Notes under the pieces: model-generated
The model's input: only the letters and a program-made list of their open reading frames with translations
Told to the model about the DNA's origin: nothing
The model's database searches: none
Source: Megaustenia siamemsis
Taxonomy: Eukaryota; Mollusca; Gastropoda; Stylommatophora; Ariophantidae
DNA: 64,000 nucleotides
NCBI GenBank assembly: GCA_032433765.1
Contig: JAVIAB010000051.1
Span: 80,126,244 to 80,190,243, forward strand
Reading direction: 5' to 3'
In this document: in pieces, positions 54,401 to 60,400 of the stretch
Position numbering within the stretch: position 1 is the first letter of the stretch
Layout: every line of letters starts with the position of its first letter
Made by a program: the position numbers and the translations under genes

Positions 54401-57400
54401 TAGCATTCTGTGTAGCACTTCCATCAGGCATCTCCCACTGTGACATATATTCAAGCAGTTTGTTCATGGTTGCAGATTCAGTCATTTTTTGAGTTGATCT
54501 TTTGTCCTTTTGTCCTATGTTTGGTCCCTGAGAGTATTAAGAATGTCAGCACAGTGCATTGCTCTTTTGCATCTCATTTCAGCCAAATTGGCAAGCCCAT
54601 CTGCACAATCATTACCTTTCACACCGATGTGACCTGGCATAAAGTTGAAATAGTCTTTTGTCAGACTTAACCTCCTCAGAGACACCAAACACTGTCATCC
54701 AACTCATGCTGTTAAATCCCATAAGGATCATATGTGACTGAATAACTGAAACACCTATGTAAATGACTGCAAATTGTCTCAGAAAATTTTGAAAAATTAA
54801 TGCAGCACTTCTGCCTCAATGATCCAAGGGATTTTGTTGCCAGCATTTTTTGTTCAGTGTGATGAATACGAAAAAGAATGTACAGCACTCTGATAACACT
54901 TGTATCCATTCTTCACTATGTTAGATGTCCTCAATTGAGAAAACCTGCTGAAAACTATCTACAGCCTGACTCATCTGTGATTTAAAAAATGTTTAACCTA
55001 CTGCTTTTGCTCTTTGTACTCTTAAATTCACTGTACAGTATAAATTATAGTAGCAGAAAAATACCAAATGGCAGCGAAATAATTTACCTCTTAGATTTTC
55101 CCATCATGGCCAACATAACAAGACTCTGTCAAGGACATGCATATCTCTGAGTCAGCGCAGACACACAGTGCATATCTCTAAACTGTGAATAAATTTATTA
55201 TGAAAGTTGACATTTTTTGGTATTCACTAAAGATTTTTTACACGTTATACAAATGTAAATTGTTGTAAATTAAAATAAAAGTTGTGAATTATTATTTTAA
55301 TTTCTCAAAAATTTTATAAAGGGCTTTTTTTTTATAATAAATTGTTAAAAGAACCCTTATCTCTTTAAGGAACCCTGAGTCTGCAACTCTAGACCAGGAC
55401 TGACTTGTCACATAATTTCATCAGTCTGGTCCTTAGAGAGTGCTTACAATATAATACAATTGAACAAAAGTTGAAAAAAAAATATATATACTTATATATA
55501 TTTTTTATATATAAATTTTGAATTTTAAATGTATTTATATACAGTATATATATCTCCAAAAAGGCAGCTCCTAAAAAACATCAGAAAGAAACAATCAACA
55601 TTTTTCGGGTACATCATGAGAAGAGGAAAGTTGGAATTCTTGGTTACAACAGGCAAAATACAAGAAAAGAGAGATCACGGACGACGAAGAGAGAAAATAC
55701 TGGATAGCTTGGTGTCATGGCTTGGAAAACAGTCAACAACAGAACTGATACGATGCTCTGTAGATAGAAGATTGTGGAAGAACATGATCACATACGCCAA
55801 CCGGTATGGCACATGATGATGATAATCTATATATTCATCTATTGACCTTTCGAACCATAGCTGGCCCATAGGGCATAGATCCAGATACTCTTTCTCTTAT
55901 CTAATTTTTTATTCTACCAGTTTTCAGTCTTGTAAAGATCTTTTATCAAATCTCGCCATTTGTCTCTGTTCTGTGCAGCAACTCTATCTCATTGAGGGAG
56001 CTGATTCCTGCTGCTCTTGCCTCTCTCATCAATGTTCTTCTCAGTGTCTCTCTGGGTCAGCCTATTTTCCTCTTACCTGTTGTTTCCCACATGAGGGCTT
56101 GCTTTGTTATTTGGTTATTATTTCTCTTCATCACATGTCCAACATATGACCATCGTCTTTTCTTGATTACTGAAGATATTAGTGGTTGATTGGTGATCTA
56201 ATTTCCTCATTTGTTTTGAATTTGTTCCACGCTATACCAAGTATTTTCCTTAGACATCTATTTTCGAATGCGTTCAACTTTGTTGCTATATCTCTTGTTG
56301 TTTTCCAGCTTTCACACGCATACGTAAGGGTTGATAGTACATTTGATTTGAATAGTCTAAGTTTTGTATAATAGAATAAATTCGAATAGTATAAAAATAA
56401 GAATAGTAAAAATAAGAATAGTCTTACTTGTATGTCTCTTTAAAGTTCATTTTTGTTGAGGGGAAGTCATGTCAATTTGTGTCATTTATTAGAAGTAATT
56501 TATTTAACTAACCTAAGTAATTTATTTAACAAGGTTGCTGGAGAGGATAAGGTAACAACTAAGATCCTCAAGACAATTGATAGCCATAATTTAATACATC
56601 TCCAGAAAATGTTCAACATCATTTGGAAAGCAGAGAAGACGCCTCATAAATGAAAAAAGGGAACCATTGTTAACATTCCAAAAAAGGGCAATCTTAGAGA
56701 CTGTAACAACTGGAGAGGCGTGATACTTTTGTCAGTTGCCTCAAAGTTATTCTGCAAAATAATCCTAAATAGAATAAAGGATTTAATAAATACAGTAATG
56801 TGTGAAGAACAGGCTGGGTTTAGAAAAGGTAGAAGCTGCCTTGACCACATTTTTACTCTACGACTTATACTGGAAGAACACATTGAAAAGCAAAAACCTT
56901 TTGTACTTAACTTCATCGACTTCAAAAAAGCATTTGACAGTATTCATCGAGATTCTTTGTGGAAAATTCTGAAGCAATATGGCTTACCATAAAAAATAAT
57001 AAATATTATTAAAGACATGTATGATGGTTACACATGTGCAGTTCGAACAGAGGAAGGACTGAGCGAATGTTTCCCAATAGAAACTGGGGTTAAAAAAGGA
57101 TGTATTTTATCACCCTTGATATTTGGAGTTGTTATGGACTTCATAATGAAGAAATGCTGCACTGGTAATAAAGGCATCGAATGGATACAAGGAGACCATT
57201 TAGAGGACCTCGACTTTGCTGATGACATAGTTCTCATCAGCAGTCAGATAAAAACGATGCAGGAAAACACAAATGAACTATCATCAATAGCCAGCAAAAT
57301 TGGGCTTGAGATCAATCATGAAAAGACTAAAGTCATGAAAAGCTTAATTCCAACAGATGACAAAATATACATGAAATAACAAACCAGTGGAAGAGATCGA

Positions 57401-60400
57401 TCACTTTATCTATCTTGGAAGTCACATTGATCGAGAAGGGGACACAAGCAAAGAAATTAAAATCAGAATAGCTAAAGCAGCAATGTCTTTCAGAAGCCTT
57501 GAAAAGTTGTGGAAATCAAAACTCATCAGCACAAACACAAAACTTAGACTATTCAAATCAAATGTACTATCAACCCTTACGTATGCGTGTGAAAGCTGGA
57601 AAACAACAAGAGACATAGAAACAAAGTTGAACGCATTCGAAAATAAATATCTAAGGAAAATACTTGGTATAGCGTGGAACGAATTCAAAACAAATGAGGA
57701 AATTAGAGAAATCGCCAATCAACCACTAATATCTTCAGTAATCAAGAAAAGACGATGGCCATATGCTGGACATGTGATGAAGAGAAATAATAACTAAATA
57801 GCAAAGCAAGCCCTCATGTGGGAAACAACAGGTAAGAGAAAAAGAGGCTGACCCAGAGAGACACTAAGAAGAACATTGATGAGAGAGGCAAGAGCAGCAG
57901 GAATCGCCTCCCTCAATGAGATAGAGTTGCTTGCACAGAACAGAGACAAATGGCGAGATTTGATAAAATATCTTTAAGAGAATTTAAAACTGGTAGAACA
58001 AAAATTCATATAGGAGAAGGAGTATCTTGGTCTACGCCCTATGGGCCGGCCACGGCTCGAAAGGTCAATAGATGAAAAAAGTAAAGTACCCCCGTCACGC
58101 CAAGTGGTGTATAGAGAATATGGTGTTAGTGACCATAAATTTTACAGACCTTCGGCACATGATTTTTGGGGTAATGTGGTCAGTATTACGCCTGTGCCAC
58201 TTTACTTTCCCAGAAAAAAATCCGGTACCCATTTAAGGCTGGGTGAACCCGGAAGCCGTCGGTTGGGATCGAACCCTACCTCTTTGTCCTTTGTAGTCCA
58301 GTTCACTAACCACTGAGCTATTGCGGCTCCTGTCAATAGATAGATAGAAGTAATTTATTTAACTAACCTTTGAACTTTGTAAAAACTTCCTTAAATGATG
58401 TTAAAATACACCAGTTTTGTGTTTATATAGAATTATTGTAATGCCTGACCTGCTGAATTTCATTTGGAATTGATTCATGATTACCTGATTAACAGAATCA
58501 ACTTGCAAAATGTTATACTAGTTTTTTTTTATTTGTATAAATTCATATTTATATAAATTGATTTTGAAAGATAATTATATATATATTTATATTTATAACA
58601 TCAGTTTATAGGAGACAAAGAAGTGCAGATTGGCATTGATATTTTAATATTTGTTTTATCTGAGCATAGGTTATTGTCAGAAAAGATGGGAAAATCCAAC
58701 TGTTGTGCAAGGGTGCTGACACAATTATGTTTGGCTTGCTGGACAGGAAATGTGATGAACTGAAGGAGTTAACCACTCACCATCTAAATGTGAGTTTGCT
58801 CTGCAGCTGTTTATACATCCATTTGTATTGTTGTTTATTTGCTTACGTCAACTTTATGTGCCTGGTGAAGTCTAGAGGGACTGAGTATTTCTATGTATCT
58901 ATTTTGTGTGAATATCACTTTTTCCCTATTTTTCACACCAACAGCCATGTGCTCAGGTGTCCCTTGCTATACAGACAGATATTTTCCTATTTCAGAATTA
59001 TTCAATTTTGATTGTCAAGAGTTTTTAGAGCTCTCTTTTTTTGTCTTTCAAAAAGACCACACAAAAAAACAGGAGATCCCATGTACACTTGGCACATGTT
59101 AAAAAACTCTTGTCTGTTAACAGTAAGATAGTAGTGGAGCAATAGGAAAAGGTTATTCTTTTATAACATAATTGATTGTGTTAATGTGTTTATTAAATTA
59201 CTTTTTACTTTGCTAATTTTTGGAACACCATACTGTCAAGTGAGGCTGACAATATTTGCACCATTTGAGAGCACTTCAGCATTGAAACTAAGGTGCTCTT
59301 CTTGTGTTCAAAAGAACCCACTTTGCACTTGCTTACATTGTGATAAGCTACAATGACTCTTGATTTCAAGGCTGGTGAGATCAAGTGGCTAGTCACAGAT
59401 GGTCAGTAAAATACAAGTCTTCATTTTGTATTCACAAGTATTCATATTGAGCACATAAAAACACTTTTGGCAGTTTAAATTTGAAAACAGATGTTGTGTG
59501 TCACCACCTAGTATAAACTTCAATAAGTAAAGTGTCTACCATCATTGGAATGATATTAACCAATGCTCTCAGAATAACCTAGAAATCTTTCCTGGTGCTG
59601 CAGCAGAGTTCATGCACTGTGCCAATCATGTGTGAGGAGGGAAGTGATGGCTACTGTTGAGTACTGTGGTGATAGTTCTGTTTACAAAAGCAGGAAAGAG
59701 TTTGGGGCATTAATGGAGACTGTTTGAATACTGGGGTGAAACACTTGTATACAGAAGCTTGGACTTTATCACAGTTGTAATGATATACTTCCTAAATTGT
59801 TGTCATTTGTTATTTAAATGTCTGGAAGTAGCATATATGTGCCATCAACCTTTCATACATTTGAGATATTAATATTTTACTTAATCTTCAAGGCCTGAAA
59901 CCATAAATGCATTGATTAATAATTGACTTTTTCTTGATAAGGATTTTGCACAAATTGGCTTGAGAACTTTGGTTCTAGCCTACAAGGACATAGATGACAA
60001 TTATTTCAGTCAGTGGCAGATAAGGCACCATGAGGCCAGGTAATGAAATATAAGTTAGTCTATGTTTCTTAATTGGTTTTGGCTTCTTGTTATAAATTTA
60101 TAACAGTTTCTTTTATTTAAGTGAAAGATGGCAGGGTTGTAAACAAATAATATTCATCCACTAAAAAATAAGCTTTAGCGCCATCATTATCATCATCAAT
60201 ATTTGTATAATTGAGGAATATAATGGAAGAGCTGATATACTTTCTGAGGACATCAGTAGAGGGAATGTTTTTTTTAAAAGCATGCTAAACGGATATGCTT
60301 AAAGTCTCTCAATAGCTTTTTTGTTATTAATGAAATCAATAATTGTTGGTGTATGAGAATTGAGAATAGAGCTTGCAATGATTTGACAGAGCAATTTTGA

